This document shows, piece by piece, positions 53,966 through 61,946 of a stretch of 64,000 bases of DNA. The notes under the pieces are model-generated. The model saw nothing but the letters and a program-made list of their open reading frames with translations. It was not told the DNA's origin and did no database searches. Position 1 is the first letter of the stretch. Each line of letters opens with the position of its first letter. The stretch spans positions 87,799-151,798 of the forward strand of contig NZ_JADMKB010000009.1 of the NCBI RefSeq assembly GCF_018780075.1, written 5' to 3'. This DNA is from Hydrogenophaga sp. GTDB taxonomy: Bacteria > Pseudomonadota > Gammaproteobacteria > Burkholderiales > Burkholderiaceae_C. The position numbers and the translations under genes were made by a program.

Positions 53966-54457
53966 ATGAAAGCCACCGTTTTTGCATCCGGCCTCGCCCT
54001 GTCCCTGATCACCGCTGCCGCCAGCGCGCAGGCCGTGCGCACCGAGAAGAACATGTCGCTGGACCTCGCCAACCAGATCGCCGCCGCCACCGTCGCTTCC
54101 TGCAGCGCCGCGGGCTACAACGTCACCGCCGCCGTGGTCGACCGCGCCGGCACCCTGCGCGCCCTGCAGCGCGCCGACAACGCTGGCCCACACACCCTCG
54201 GTGCCGCACAAGGCAAGGCCTACACCTCGGCCTCGGCCAAGGCGCCGACCACCGCGATGCTGGAGAACGTGCAGAAGAACCCCGGCGCCGCGACCCTGGT
54301 CGACATCCCCGGCTTCCTGATCCTGGGCGGTGGCGTGCCTGTCAAGGTCGGCAACGAGGTGATTGGCGCGGTCGGTGTGGGCGGCGCGCCCGGTGGTCAC
54401 CTGGACGAGCAGTGCGCGAACGCGGGCATTGCCAAGGTCGCGGAACTGCTGAAATGA
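53966..54457 (+). CDS. secreted GlcG/HbpS-family protein
   Basis: 163 residues with a signal peptide (cleavage near ASA-QAV). The mature part, with LDLANQIAAATVASCSAAGYNVTAAVVDRAGTLRALQRADNAGPHTLGAAQGKAYTSAS and PGFLILGGGVPVKVGNEVIGAVGVGGAPGG, is the GlcG/HbpS (DUF336) fold. HbpS of Streptomyces binds haem outside the cell and modulates the SenS kinase. Haem binding here is not proven. The preceding GAAGGAG Shine-Dalgarno is strong. It overlaps the ankyrin gene by 4 bases (ATGA). Confidence 0.9.
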   Translation: MKATVFASGLALSLITAAASAQAVRTEKNMSLDLANQIAAATVASCSAAGYNVTAAVVDRAGTLRALQRADNAGPHTLGAAQGKAYTSASAKAPTTAMLENVQKNPGAATLVDIPGFLILGGGVPVKVGNEVIGAVGVGGAPGGHLDEQCANAGIAKVAELLK

Positions 54458-55134
54458 AAACGCTGTTGCTGGCCCTGTCGCTGGGCTTCGGCGGTGTGGC
54501 GGCGCAAGCCCAGGTCGCACCCAGCGCGGTCGAGGCGGCGGTCTACACCGGTCTGCACATGGCGACGCACAAGGGCGATGTGGCCAAGGTCCAGCGCCTG
54601 CTCGCATCGGGTGCGGCACCGAACGCCATCGATGGGTACGGACGCACGCCACTGCACGTGGCCACGTTCGCCCGCCAGCGCGAGGTGATCCGTGTGCTGG
54701 TGAGAGCCGGCGCCGACCTGAACCAGCTGGAAAGCGACCGCTACGACGCCGTCACCATCGCATCGGTGGCGGACGACGAAGAGACGCTGAAGGTGTTGTT
54801 GCAGCTGGGCGCTAGCGCGAAGCAGACCACCAGCCGCTACGACGGCACGGCCCTGATCGCGGCGGCACATCTGGGGCACGACGGTGTGGTGCGGCAACTG
54901 ATCGCGGCGGGCGCGCCGCTGGACCATGTGAACAACCTGCACTGGACCGCCGTGATCGAATCCATCGTGCTGGGCGATAGCGGTGTGCGGCACCAGGCGA
55001 CGTTGAAGGCATTGATTGACGCGGGGGCGAACCTTCAATTGGCGGACCGCAGTGGTCAGACACCCTTGGCGCTGGCGAAGGCCCGTGGGTACTCGGCCAT
55101 GGTGTCGATATTGGAGAAGGCTGGGGCTCGTTGA
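54454..55134 (+). CDS. secreted ankyrin-repeat protein
   Basis: 226 residues. A signal peptide (MKTLLLALSLGFGGVAAQA-QV) is followed by about five ankyrin repeats from residue 30 on (DGYGRTPLHVATFARQREVIRVLVRAGAD, RYDGTALIAAAHLGHDGVVRQLIAAGA, DRSGQTPLALAKARGYSAMVSILEKAG). It is predicted periplasmic. Periplasmic ankyrin proteins in other bacteria support haem catalases (AnkB/KatB in Pseudomonas). Translational coupling to the HbpS-like gene suggests the two work together. Confidence 0.88.
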   Translation: MKTLLLALSLGFGGVAAQAQVAPSAVEAAVYTGLHMATHKGDVAKVQRLLASGAAPNAIDGYGRTPLHVATFARQREVIRVLVRAGADLNQLESDRYDAVTIASVADDEETLKVLLQLGASAKQTTSRYDGTALIAAAHLGHDGVVRQLIAAGAPLDHVNNLHWTAVIESIVLGDSGVRHQATLKALIDAGANLQLADRSGQTPLALAKARGYSAMVSILEKAGAR

Positions 55135-55165
55135 GAGCCTTGGTTTGCTCCTGCGCTTCCTCCAT

Positions 55166-55269
55166 GGTTGGAAGGGCTGGGGTGGCCGACTCCGCTCATG
55201 TCCCCCGGTGCCGCTGCGCGACCCCTCCTCCTTTACTTCGCTGCGTCAGCCACCCCAGTCCTTCCAACC
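55166..55269. repeat. long imperfect inverted repeat downstream of the ankyrin gene
   Basis: Arms 55166-55186 (GGTTGGAAGGGCTGGGGTGG) and 55249-55269 match at 20 of 21 positions in inverted orientation, enclosing 62 bases. It lies in the 297-base gene-free gap between the convergent ankyrin and tyrS genes. I see no coding capacity. Confidence 0.75.
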
Positions 55270-55315
55270 GCGCACAAATGGGCGCGCCCACCGTGGAATG
55301 CCCATATCACCTCGG

Positions 55316-55415
55316 ATCGGGGCGACAGCGCGTTCTGTGCAGTGAGGTAAAAGGAGGAGGACCGGCGCAGCCGGTCCGGGGACACGAACGGAACAGAGCG
55401 CGCTGGCGCCCCGAT
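55316..55415. repeat. second inverted repeat with an inner hairpin near the tyrS 3' end
   Basis: Arms ATCGGGGCGACAGCGCGTTC (55316 on) and its near-complement ending CGCCCCGAT (55390-55415) enclose a perfect inner stem GACCGGC-GCA-GCCGGTC (55360-55376). The loop also holds AAGGAGGAGG. It may act as a bidirectional terminator or a small dispersed element. It has no T-run typical of rho-independent terminators. Confidence 0.7.
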
Positions 55416-55431
55416 CCCGCGAGGTGCAGGT

Positions 55432-56694
55432 TTATGAAAGCGTGACGCGAGCAAACTTCCGCTTGCCCACCTGCACCACGTACGCACCAGCGCCCAGCTT
55501 CAGGCCCTTGTCGCTGACCACCGACGAGTCGATGCGCACACCACCACCGTCGATCAGCCGGTTCCCTTCGCCGTTGGACGCCACCAGGCCCGCCGCGTTG
55601 AGCAAGGCCGCCACGCCCATCGGTGCACCCGACAGCGAGACCTCGGGAATCTCGTCCGGCACACCGCCCTTGCTGCGGTTGATGAAATCCTGCTCGGCCG
55701 CGTCCGCCGCCGCCGCACTGTGGAATCGCGTGGTGATCTCCTTGGCCAGCATCACCTTCGCATCCTTGGGGTTGCGCCCGCCGTCGACTTCCTTCTTCAG
55801 CGCCTCGATATCCGCCAGCGACTTGAACGACAACAGCGTGAACCAGCGCCACATCAGCGTGTCGCTGATCGACAGCACCTTGGCGAACATGCTGTTCGCC
55901 TCTTCGGTGATGCCGATGTAGTTGTTCTTGGACTTCGACATCTTGTCGATGCCGTCCAGGCCTTCCAGCAGCGGCATGGTCAGGATGCACTGCGGCTCCT
56001 GGCCGTACTCCTGCTGCAGGTGACGCCCCATCAGCAGGTTGAACTTCTGGTCCGTGCCGCCCAGCTCCAGATCGGCCTTGAGTGCCACCGAGTCGTAGCC
56101 CTGCATCAGCGGGTACAGGAACTCGTGCACGCTGATCGGCGTGCCGGCCTTGAAGCGGTCGTGGAAGTCGTTGCGCTCCATCATGCGCGCCACCGTGTAC
56201 TTGGCGGCCAGCTGGATCATGCCCATCGACCCCAGCGGCAGGCTCCATTCGCTGTTGTAGCGGATCTCGGTCTTGGCCGGGTCCAGCACCAGGCTGGCCT
56301 GCTTGTAGTAGGTCTCGGCGTTGGCCTTGATCTGCTCGGTGGTCAGCGGCGGGCGGGTGTTGTTGCGGCCCGAGGGGTCGCCGATCAGGCTGGTGAAGTC
56401 GCCGATCAGGAAGATCACCTGGTGCCCCAGGTCCTGCAACTGGCGCATCTTGTTGAGCACCACCGTGTGGCCGATGTGGATGTCGGGCGCGGTCGGGTCC
56501 AGCCCGAGCTTGATGCGCAGCGGCATGCCGCTGGTTTCCGACCGGACGAGCTTTTTCACCCAGTCGCCCTGAGGGATCAGCTCCTCACACCCCCGCAACG
56601 TCACCGCCAACGCTTCGCGCACACCGTCTGTCAGTTCAGCGCCGCCGACAGCCTGGTTTTGAACACCTTTGGTATCGATTTCGCTGTGATTCAT
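55432..56694 (-). CDS. tyrS: tyrosyl-tRNA synthetase (TyrRZ-type)
   Basis: 420 residues from the ATG of MNHSEIDTKG; the track extension is antisense of the peptidase gene. The class I signatures are HIGHTVVL (HIGH) and KMSKSKNN (KMSKS). The C-terminal S4 RNA-binding domain has NRLIDGGGVRIDSSVVSD and a final VQVGKRKFARV. The sequence type matches proteobacterial TyrZ-like enzymes. It is divergent from the M23 peptidase gene. Confidence 0.95.
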   Translation of the reverse strand: MNHSEIDTKGVQNQAVGGAELTDGVREALAVTLRGCEELIPQGDWVKKLVRSETSGMPLRIKLGLDPTAPDIHIGHTVVLNKMRQLQDLGHQVIFLIGDFTSLIGDPSGRNNTRPPLTTEQIKANAETYYKQASLVLDPAKTEIRYNSEWSLPLGSMGMIQLAAKYTVARMMERNDFHDRFKAGTPISVHEFLYPLMQGYDSVALKADLELGGTDQKFNLLMGRHLQQEYGQEPQCILTMPLLEGLDGIDKMSKSKNNYIGITEEANSMFAKVLSISDTLMWRWFTLLSFKSLADIEALKKEVDGGRNPKDAKVMLAKEITTRFHSAAAADAAEQDFINRSKGGVPDEIPEVSLSGAPMGVAALLNAAGLVASNGEGNRLIDGGGVRIDSSVVSDKGLKLGAGAYVVQVGKRKFARVTLS

Positions 56695-56860
56695 AAGGGT
56701 TTTTTCAGATGCGGCATGGGGTGATGTGACTATACTTTTAGGTTTCGCGAGCCCGATTTTAGAGGGCGAGCCGTGGCCCACGTCGATGGCCCGGCTGATG
56801 CGACCCGAACACCCCTTATCGACGGGTGGCGCAGCCCGCCATTTCTGCCGGACATCGATT

Positions 56861-58222
56861 TTGATTTCTTCTTCCCCCAGAGACAAACTGCCCCAACTGG
56901 CACGGTCCACCCCGCAAGCGCTCCTCGACAGCCTGGCCCGCCATCCACGCCGCATCATGGCCGGTGTCGGCGTGCTGCTGCTCGGCACCGGCGTGACCGC
57001 CTTCGGCATCGCGCCGCTCGCGCCCGATGCGTCCCTGTTGCCCGTGCACGAGGTCGTGGAAGCGCTGCCCATGCGTCCGCTGGCAGACCTGGGTGTGGGG
57101 ACCGTTCCATTGACGCTGTTCCGCAGCGACACCGTGCGCCGCGACGACACCGCCCAGAGCCTTCTGCAGCGTCTGGATGTGCGCGATCCCGCCGCCGTGG
57201 CCCTGCTGCAAAACGATCCGCAGGCCCGCCAGCTGTTCGAAGGCCGGACCGGCAAGCTGGTCACCGTCGAAACGAATGACCAGCAAGCGCTGCAACGCCT
57301 GAGTGCACGCTGGCTGCCGGACGATGGCCGCGTGTTTCAGCGCCTGGTGGTTGAAAACGGCCCAGAGGGGTTCAAGGTCCGCCAGGAGAGTGGCGAGCTG
57401 ACCGCACAGATTCGCCTGGCCAGTGGCGTGATCCACAGTTCGCTGTTCGCCGCCACCGACGCCGCCAACCTGCCCGACAGCGTGGCCGTGCAACTGGCGG
57501 AAGTGTTCGCCAGCGACATCGATTTCCGCCGCGACCTGCGCCAGGGTGACCGCTTCAGCGTGGTCTACGAAACCCTCGACGCCGATGGCGAAACCATGCG
57601 CGCGGGCCGTGTGCTGAGTGCCGAGTTCGTCAACAACGGGCGCGCGCACGAGGCGGTGTGGTTCGAGGAACCGGGGCAGAAGGGTGCCTTCTACGGCTTC
57701 AACGGCGAGAGTTCACGCAAGTCATTCCTGGGCTCGCCCCTGGAGTTTTCGCGCGTGAGCAGCGGCTACGGCATGCGCTTTCACCCGATCTCCGGCAAAC
57801 AGAAGGCCCATCTGGGCATTGACTACGCCGCCCCCACCGGCACCCCGGTGCGCACCATCGGCGATGGCGTGGTGACGTTCGCGGGCGTTCAGCGCGGTTA
57901 TGGCAACGTGGTCGAGATCACCCACCGGGACAACCAGTCCACCCTCTTTGCCCACCTGAGCCGCATCGACGTGCGCACGGGCCAGAAGGTGTCGCAAGGC
58001 GACTTCGTGGGTGCCGTCGGCTCCACCGGCGCCTCCACCGGACCGCACCTGCATTTCGAGTTCCGCATCAAGGGCGTGCACCAGGACCCACTGGAGATCG
58101 CACGCCAGAGCGAGAACATCCCGATCAATCAGGCCTTCCGCGCCCGTTTCGAGGCCGTCGCCCAACAGCAGCGGCTGAGCCTCAACGCTGCGGCCACCTT
58201 GCAGCAAGCCAGCGCCGAATGA
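56861..58222 (+). CDS. M23-family metallopeptidase (LytM domain, MepM-like)
   Basis: About 453 residues from a TTG (ISSSPRDKLPQLARSTPQALL); an upstream GTG at 56726 is less likely. One TM anchor (IMAGVGVLLLGTGVTAFGIA) is followed by an OapA/LysM-like region and a DUF3194-like middle part with DFRRDLRQGDRFSVVYE. The C-terminal LytM domain then has RFHPISGKQKAHLGIDYAAPTGTPV (zinc His and Asp) and GPHLHFEFR (HxH). It hydrolyses peptidoglycan cross-links or acts on them from the periplasmic face. Confidence 0.9.
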   Translation: MISSSPRDKLPQLARSTPQALLDSLARHPRRIMAGVGVLLLGTGVTAFGIAPLAPDASLLPVHEVVEALPMRPLADLGVGTVPLTLFRSDTVRRDDTAQSLLQRLDVRDPAAVALLQNDPQARQLFEGRTGKLVTVETNDQQALQRLSARWLPDDGRVFQRLVVENGPEGFKVRQESGELTAQIRLASGVIHSSLFAATDAANLPDSVAVQLAEVFASDIDFRRDLRQGDRFSVVYETLDADGETMRAGRVLSAEFVNNGRAHEAVWFEEPGQKGAFYGFNGESSRKSFLGSPLEFSRVSSGYGMRFHPISGKQKAHLGIDYAAPTGTPVRTIGDGVVTFAGVQRGYGNVVEITHRDNQSTLFAHLSRIDVRTGQKVSQGDFVGAVGSTGASTGPHLHFEFRIKGVHQDPLEIARQSENIPINQAFRARFEAVAQQQRLSLNAAATLQQASAE

Positions 58223-58245
58223 GCGTGCGCCGTCGAGCGGCGTAA

Positions 58246-58272
58246 AAAAAGGAGCGCATCGCGCTCCTTTTT
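58246..58272. terminator. bidirectional rho-independent terminator
   Basis: AAAAAGGAGCGC-ATC-GCGCTCCTTTTT is a perfect 12-bp inverted repeat with a 3-base loop and runs of A and T at its ends. It separates the convergent M23 peptidase and erpA genes and works for both strands. Confidence 0.93.
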
Positions 58273-58291
58273 CATTGGCGGTCCAGCGATC

Positions 58292-58657
58292 TCAGACACT
58301 GAAGCTGGATCCGCAACCGCAGGTGGTGGAGGCGTTGGGGTTCTTGATCACGAACTGAGCGCCTTCCAAGTCTTCCTTGTAGTCAATCTCAGCGCCCACC
58401 AGGTACTGGTAGCTCATCGCGTCGATCAGCAGCGACACGCCGTTCTTGGTCATCGTCGTGTCGTCTTCGTTGACCACTTCGTCAAACGTGAAGCCGTACT
58501 GGAACCCCGAGCACCCGCCGCCCTGCACGAACACGCGCAGTTTCAGGTCGGGATTGCCTTCTTCGGCCACCAGCTCGGCCACTTTCGCAGCGGCACTGTC
58601 GGTGAAGACCAGCGGTGCTGGCATGTCGGTCTGGATGTTTTCGGCGACGGCGCTCAT
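58292..58657 (-). CDS. erpA: iron-sulfur cluster insertion protein ErpA
   Basis: 121 residues from the ATG of MSAVAENIQ. The A-type carrier motif has three Cys: [11 protein letters not shown] and the C-terminal [10 protein letters not shown]. It delivers Fe-S clusters to target enzymes, including those of isoprenoid synthesis and respiration. It ends at a shared terminator and has its own promoter candidate. Confidence 0.95.
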   Translation of the reverse strand: MSAVAENIQTDMPAPLVFTDSAAAKVAELVAEEGNPDLKLRVFVQGGGCSGFQYGFTFDEVVNEDDTTMTKNGVSLLIDAMSYQYLVGAEIDYKEDLEGAQFVIKNPNASTTCGCGSSFSV

Positions 58658-58743
58658 GCGTGTCCTTGAATGGTGGGATTCGGGCTTTGACCCAAGTCCG
58701 AAAGGGGTGTCGTGAATGCCCTTCACTCACGACGAAATGCAAT

Positions 58744-58774
58744 GCTATAGCAAAACGCTCGGGATTGTGCTCAA
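58744..58774 (-). promoter_or_regulatory. candidate erpA promoter
   Basis: Minus strand: TTGAGC, 19 bases, then TGC-TATAGC, an extended -10. It overlaps the last codon of the bactofilin gene and leaves a leader of about 80 bases before the erpA ATG. The leader holds a GTGAA-N5-TTCAC inverted repeat (58712-58726) whose role is unknown. Confidence 0.55.
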
Positions 58775-59169
58775 CCGTTGTTTGCCGCCAGCTTCAGTGT
58801 GGGTTTGTCTTCGAGGCCGCCGGTCATGGGCCTGAGCTGGCCGGAGATCGTGGCGCCCTGGTGCATTTCCAGCGCCTTGTAGGACACATCCCCTTCGATG
58901 CGCGCCTTGGGCTGCAGCTCCAGCAGGTCAAAGGCAAACACGGGGCCCTTGACGGTGCCATTGATGATGACGTGATCGGCATGAATCTGCCCGCTCACGC
59001 TCGCCGACTCGCTGATCACCAGAATGCTGGACTGCTCGTCGCTCGCGCGGATGTCGCCGACCACTTCACCGTCCACGCGAAGCCCGTCGTGAAACACCAC
59101 GTTGCCTTCAATGCGGGTTCCCTGGGCGATCAGGCTTTTGATGGGGGGTTGTTTTTTCTTGCCAAACAT
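58771..59169 (-). CDS. bactofilin (polymer-forming cytoskeletal protein)
   Basis: 132 residues. A short basic N-terminus (MFGKKKQPPIKSL) is followed by the bactofilin beta-helix (IAQGTRIEGNVVFHDGLRVDGEVVGDI and VSGQIHADHVIINGTVKGPVFA and ARIEGDVSYKALEMHQGA). It polymerises without nucleotides into membrane-associated filaments that organise cell-shape or envelope enzymes. It is 25 bases downstream of the coiled-coil membrane protein gene, with which it may act. Confidence 0.92.
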   Translation of the reverse strand: MFGKKKQPPIKSLIAQGTRIEGNVVFHDGLRVDGEVVGDIRASDEQSSILVISESASVSGQIHADHVIINGTVKGPVFAFDLLELQPKARIEGDVSYKALEMHQGATISGQLRPMTGGLEDKPTLKLAANNG

Positions 59170-59194
59170 GGGGGATTCTCGGGAACGACGTTGG

Positions 59195-59902
59195 TCAGAG
59201 TTTGATGGTGTGCAGAACCTTCACGGCCCCGCCCTGCAGGATTTTTGCGGTCACGGTTTTTACCACGGCCTGCGGCGGAACGTCCACGAGGCCTTCCTGA
59301 CGCAAATAGCCTTTGATCAGCACCGGTGAAGGCGCTGGCGCCTGCAATGCGGTCCACGGCCGGCCATCCAGCGTGCCGGTGAAACTCACTTCCAGTTGCC
59401 CCTTGAACTCGGGGGCATTTTTTTCCGCCTGAATCATCAGGACCTGCCATTTGAGCTGCGCTTCAGCCACCCGCTCGATCTGCAAGCCACGGATGCTCAG
59501 GGCATCGCTTCCGGTGCCGGGAATCAGGCGTTCGAAAAACCCCAGGTCACTGCGCAGCGTCTGGTTGTCGGCCTGCAACTGGCCGATCTGCAGCATCAAC
59601 TGCCCCTGCGCGGCCTTCTCGGCCGTCAGCAGGCTTTCGGACGTGTTGACGATCGACTGCGCCTTGCCCAGATCGGCGCGCAGCGCCTGCACCTCTTGGC
59701 GCAATTGCTCCAGTTCCTGTTTGGCGTTGCGCTCCAGCCCGGCAATCTCTTTGCCGAACTCAAAGGCCCACAACGCCAGTGCGCCCGAGAACCCCAGCAC
59801 CACAGCCGCGAGCAACCAGCGAAGCGGCCAGGGCGTCGCACTGCGGATCGCCATGCGCGGCGCACTCACCGTCATTCTTCTGCGCAACAGGCGCAACCTC
59901 AT
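59195..59902 (-). CDS. DUF6776-like membrane protein with coiled coil
   Basis: 235 residues. One TM helix (WLLAAVVLGFSGALALWAF, about 28-47) is followed by a heptad-rich coiled coil (about 50-115: LERNAKQELEQLRQEVQALRADLGKAQ). A C-terminal beta-rich domain ends IKGYLRQEGLVDVPP...AVKVLHTIKL. Such proteins are found next to bactofilin in related genomes. Predicted single-pass envelope protein, function unknown. An ATG nine codons in (MTVSAP) is an alternative start. Confidence 0.75.
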   Translation of the reverse strand: MRLRLLRRRMTVSAPRMAIRSATPWPLRWLLAAVVLGFSGALALWAFEFGKEIAGLERNAKQELEQLRQEVQALRADLGKAQSIVNTSESLLTAEKAAQGQLMLQIGQLQADNQTLRSDLGFFERLIPGTGSDALSIRGLQIERVAEAQLKWQVLMIQAEKNAPEFKGQLEVSFTGTLDGRPWTALQAPAPSPVLIKGYLRQEGLVDVPPQAVVKTVTAKILQGGAVKVLHTIKL

Positions 59903-59942
59903 GAGCCGACCCCTTCAACAGGAAAACAGGCCACAGAAAACA

Positions 59943-59975
59943 AAAACCGCCCCAAGCCAGGCTTGAAGGCGGTTT
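59943..59975 (-). terminator. terminator after rpsI
   Basis: On the minus strand AAACCGCC pairs with GGCGGTTT around an inner AAGCC/GGCTT stem, followed by TTG and TTTTC, 24 bases after the rpsI stop. It separates the ribosomal operon from the downstream membrane-protein gene. Confidence 0.8.
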
Positions 59976-59998
59976 CTGCGGCAGAGACCAGGCGCTGG

Positions 59999-60391
59999 TT
60001 AGCGCTTGCTGAACTGCTTGGCGCGGCGTGCGGAACGCAGACCGACCTTCTTACGTTCGACTTCGCGGGCATCGCGGGTCACGAAGCCGGCTTGCGACAG
60101 ACCGGACTTGAGCGTGGCGTCGTAGTCGATCAGGGCGCGGGTGATGCCGTGACGCACCGCACCGGCCTGGCCGGATTCGCCACCGCCGTGCACGTTGACC
60201 ATCACGTCGAAAGTCTCGGCGTGGTTGGTCAGCAGCAGGGGCTGCTTGCAGATCATGATGGAGGTCTCGCGGCCGAAGTAGGCCTGGATGTCCTTGCCAT
60301 TGACCACGATCTGGCCGGAGCCTTTTTTCAGAAACACGCGGGCGACGCTGGATTTGCGACGGCCGGTGCCATTGTTCCATTCACCAATCAT
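59999..60391 (-). CDS. rpsI: 30S ribosomal protein S9
   Basis: 130 residues. [42 protein letters not shown] and the basic end [17 protein letters not shown], with the terminal SKR tail that reaches the P site, are diagnostic. It is 12 bases after rplM in the conserved rplM-rpsI operon. Confidence 0.98.
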   Translation of the reverse strand: MIGEWNNGTGRRKSSVARVFLKKGSGQIVVNGKDIQAYFGRETSIMICKQPLLLTNHAETFDVMVNVHGGGESGQAGAVRHGITRALIDYDATLKSGLSQAGFVTRDAREVERKKVGLRSARRAKQFSKR

Positions 60392-60403
60392 CTCAAGGCT
60401 CCT

Positions 60404-60835
60404 TTAGAGTTCCAGCACTTGCGGCTGTTGGGCGGTGTGCGGGTGCTCTGCACCGCCGTACACCTTGAGCTTCTTGATCATGGCGTAGCCGAGCGGGCCC
60501 TTGGGCAGCATGCCCTTGACGGCCTTCTCGAGCGCGCGGCCGGGGTGCTTGGCCTGCATGTCGCGGAAGTTGGTGGCATAGATACCGCCGGGATAGCCCG
60601 AGTGGCGGTAATAGATCTTGTCGGTGGACTTGGTGCCCGTGACACGGATCTTGGATGCGTTGATGATGACGATGAAGTCACCGGTATCGACGTGAGGCGT
60701 GTAAATGGCCTTGTGTTTGCCGCGCAAACGGAGAGCAACTTCGCTGGCTACTCGTCCGAGGACCTTGTCGGTCGCGTCAATCACAAACCACTCGTGCTTC
60801 ACGTCAGCTGGTTTGGCGCTGAACGTAGTAGTCAT
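60404..60835 (-). CDS. rplM: 50S ribosomal protein L13
   Basis: 143 residues from the ATG of [55 protein letters not shown] and [12 protein letters not shown] are family signatures. It is the first gene of the operon. The leader of about 120 bases starts with a hairpin. In E. coli L13 represses its own operon through the mRNA leader, so similar control is possible here. Confidence 0.98.
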   Translation of the reverse strand: MTTTFSAKPADVKHEWFVIDATDKVLGRVASEVALRLRGKHKAIYTPHVDTGDFIVIINASKIRVTGTKSTDKIYYRHSGYPGGIYATNFRDMQAKHPGRALEKAVKGMLPKGPLGYAMIKKLKVYGGAEHPHTAQQPQVLEL

Positions 60836-60921
60836 GAGTTTTCTCTGCAAAGAGGTGGTTTGGCGGGCTCTTTTCCACGGTCGGTTCTTCTCTGATGGAA
60901 GACTCTTAGGTGGGATTTGAT

Positions 60922-60955
60922 GCTTCGTCGCGGAGCCACTGAATCGCTGCGAAGC
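60922..60955 (-). promoter_or_regulatory. hairpin at the start of the rplM-rpsI leader
   Basis: GCTTCG and CGAAGC pair across about 22 bases with further inner pairing (CAGCG/CGCGA region). The stem starts within a few bases of the predicted transcription start. It is a candidate site for autoregulation by L13 or for mRNA stability. Confidence 0.5.
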
Positions 60956-60960
60956 CTTTG

Positions 60961-60990
60961 ATTGTACGATTTTTGGGCATGGCGTGGCAA
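60961..60990 (-). promoter_or_regulatory. sigma-70 promoter of rplM-rpsI
   Basis: Minus strand TTGCCA (60990-60985), 18-base spacer, TACAAT (60966-60961), both near consensus. The start of transcription is expected near 60954, about 120 bases upstream of the rplM ATG. Confidence 0.8.
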
Positions 60991-61030
60991 GTAGTGCCCG
61001 GCCAACCCGGGCCGGCGCTACCATTCAGGC

Positions 61031-61945
61031 ATGTTCAGTTACCGACACGCCTTCCACGCAGGCAACCACGCCGATGTGCTCAAGCACATCACTTTGATCG
61101 CCACCCTGCGCCACCTGATGCAGAAAGAGGCGGGCATCACGTTGATCGACACCCACGCCGGGGCCGGGCTCTACCGGCTGGACGGCGACTACACGGAAAC
61201 CGGCGGCGAGGCCAAGGACGGTGTGGTCAAGCTGATGGCCGCGCTGCGCCCGGCGGGGGCGGCGCCGGTGCCCGCCGCGCCGGCCATCGACGACTACCTG
61301 GACCTGATCACCAGCTTCAACCCCTCGGGCCTGCTGCGTGTCTACCCCGGATCGCCGTTTGTGCTGCATTCGCTGCTGCGCACCGAGTCGCGCGACAAGC
61401 TCAAGCTGTTCGAACTGCACCCCACCGACAGCCGCACGCTGACGGCCAACATCGGCCAACTCGAAGCGGGCCGCCAGATCGCGGTGGCGCTGCAGGACGG
61501 TTTTGAAGGCGTCAAACCTTTGCTGCCGCCGCCGCCATCGGCCACCGGCTCCAAGCGCGCGGCCGTCCTGATCGACCCCAGCTACGAGATCAAAAGCGAT
61601 TATGGAAAAGTGAGCGCCTGCATACAGGAAATCATGCGCCGCTTTCCGACCGGCACCTACCTGGTCTGGTACCCCATCATTCCGAGGCCCGAGGCGCATG
61701 ATCTTCCCCGGCGCCTCAAGACGCTGGCCAACCAGGCCCAGCGGCCATGGCTGAACGCCACCCTGGCCATCGGCCAGGACCCCACCGACGGCCCGGACGA
61801 CCGGCCCGGCCTGACCGCCAGCGGCATGTTTGTCATCAACCCGCCGCACACGCTCAAGGCGGCACTGCAGGCCGCACTGCCCCAGCTGCTGACCCACCTC
61901 GGGCGCGGCCGGGGCAAGGCGCAGTCGCTCGACACGGGCGGCTGA
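61031..61945 (+). CDS. rlmJ: 23S rRNA (adenine-2030-N6)-methyltransferase
   Basis: 304 residues. FSYRHAFHAGNHADVLKH is the RlmJ N-terminus, with DTHAGAGLYRL in the SAM site. LIDPSYEIKSDY stands in place of the usual DPPYE: Ser replaces the second Pro of the catalytic (D/N)PPY motif, a conservative variant to note. YLVWYPIIPRPEA and the C-terminal MFVINPPHTL are conserved. It methylates A2030 of 23S rRNA. Divergent from rplM. Confidence 0.93.
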   Translation: MFSYRHAFHAGNHADVLKHITLIATLRHLMQKEAGITLIDTHAGAGLYRLDGDYTETGGEAKDGVVKLMAALRPAGAAPVPAAPAIDDYLDLITSFNPSGLLRVYPGSPFVLHSLLRTESRDKLKLFELHPTDSRTLTANIGQLEAGRQIAVALQDGFEGVKPLLPPPPSATGSKRAAVLIDPSYEIKSDYGKVSACIQEIMRRFPTGTYLVWYPIIPRPEAHDLPRRLKTLANQAQRPWLNATLAIGQDPTDGPDDRPGLTASGMFVINPPHTLKAALQAALPQLLTHLGRGRGKAQSLDTGG

Positions 61946-61946
61946 C

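Noticed and set aside
56726-56860. N-terminal extension of the M23 peptidase from GTG 56726, and a TATACT promoter at 56731
   Set aside because: The extension does not look like a signal or family sequence, and TATACT has no matching -35 at a suitable distance. I use TTG 56861 and do not list the promoter.
58712-58726. GTGAA-N5-TTCAC inverted repeat in the erpA leader
   Set aside because: Too short to claim as an operator; it does not resemble the IscR motif that would be expected for Fe-S genes.
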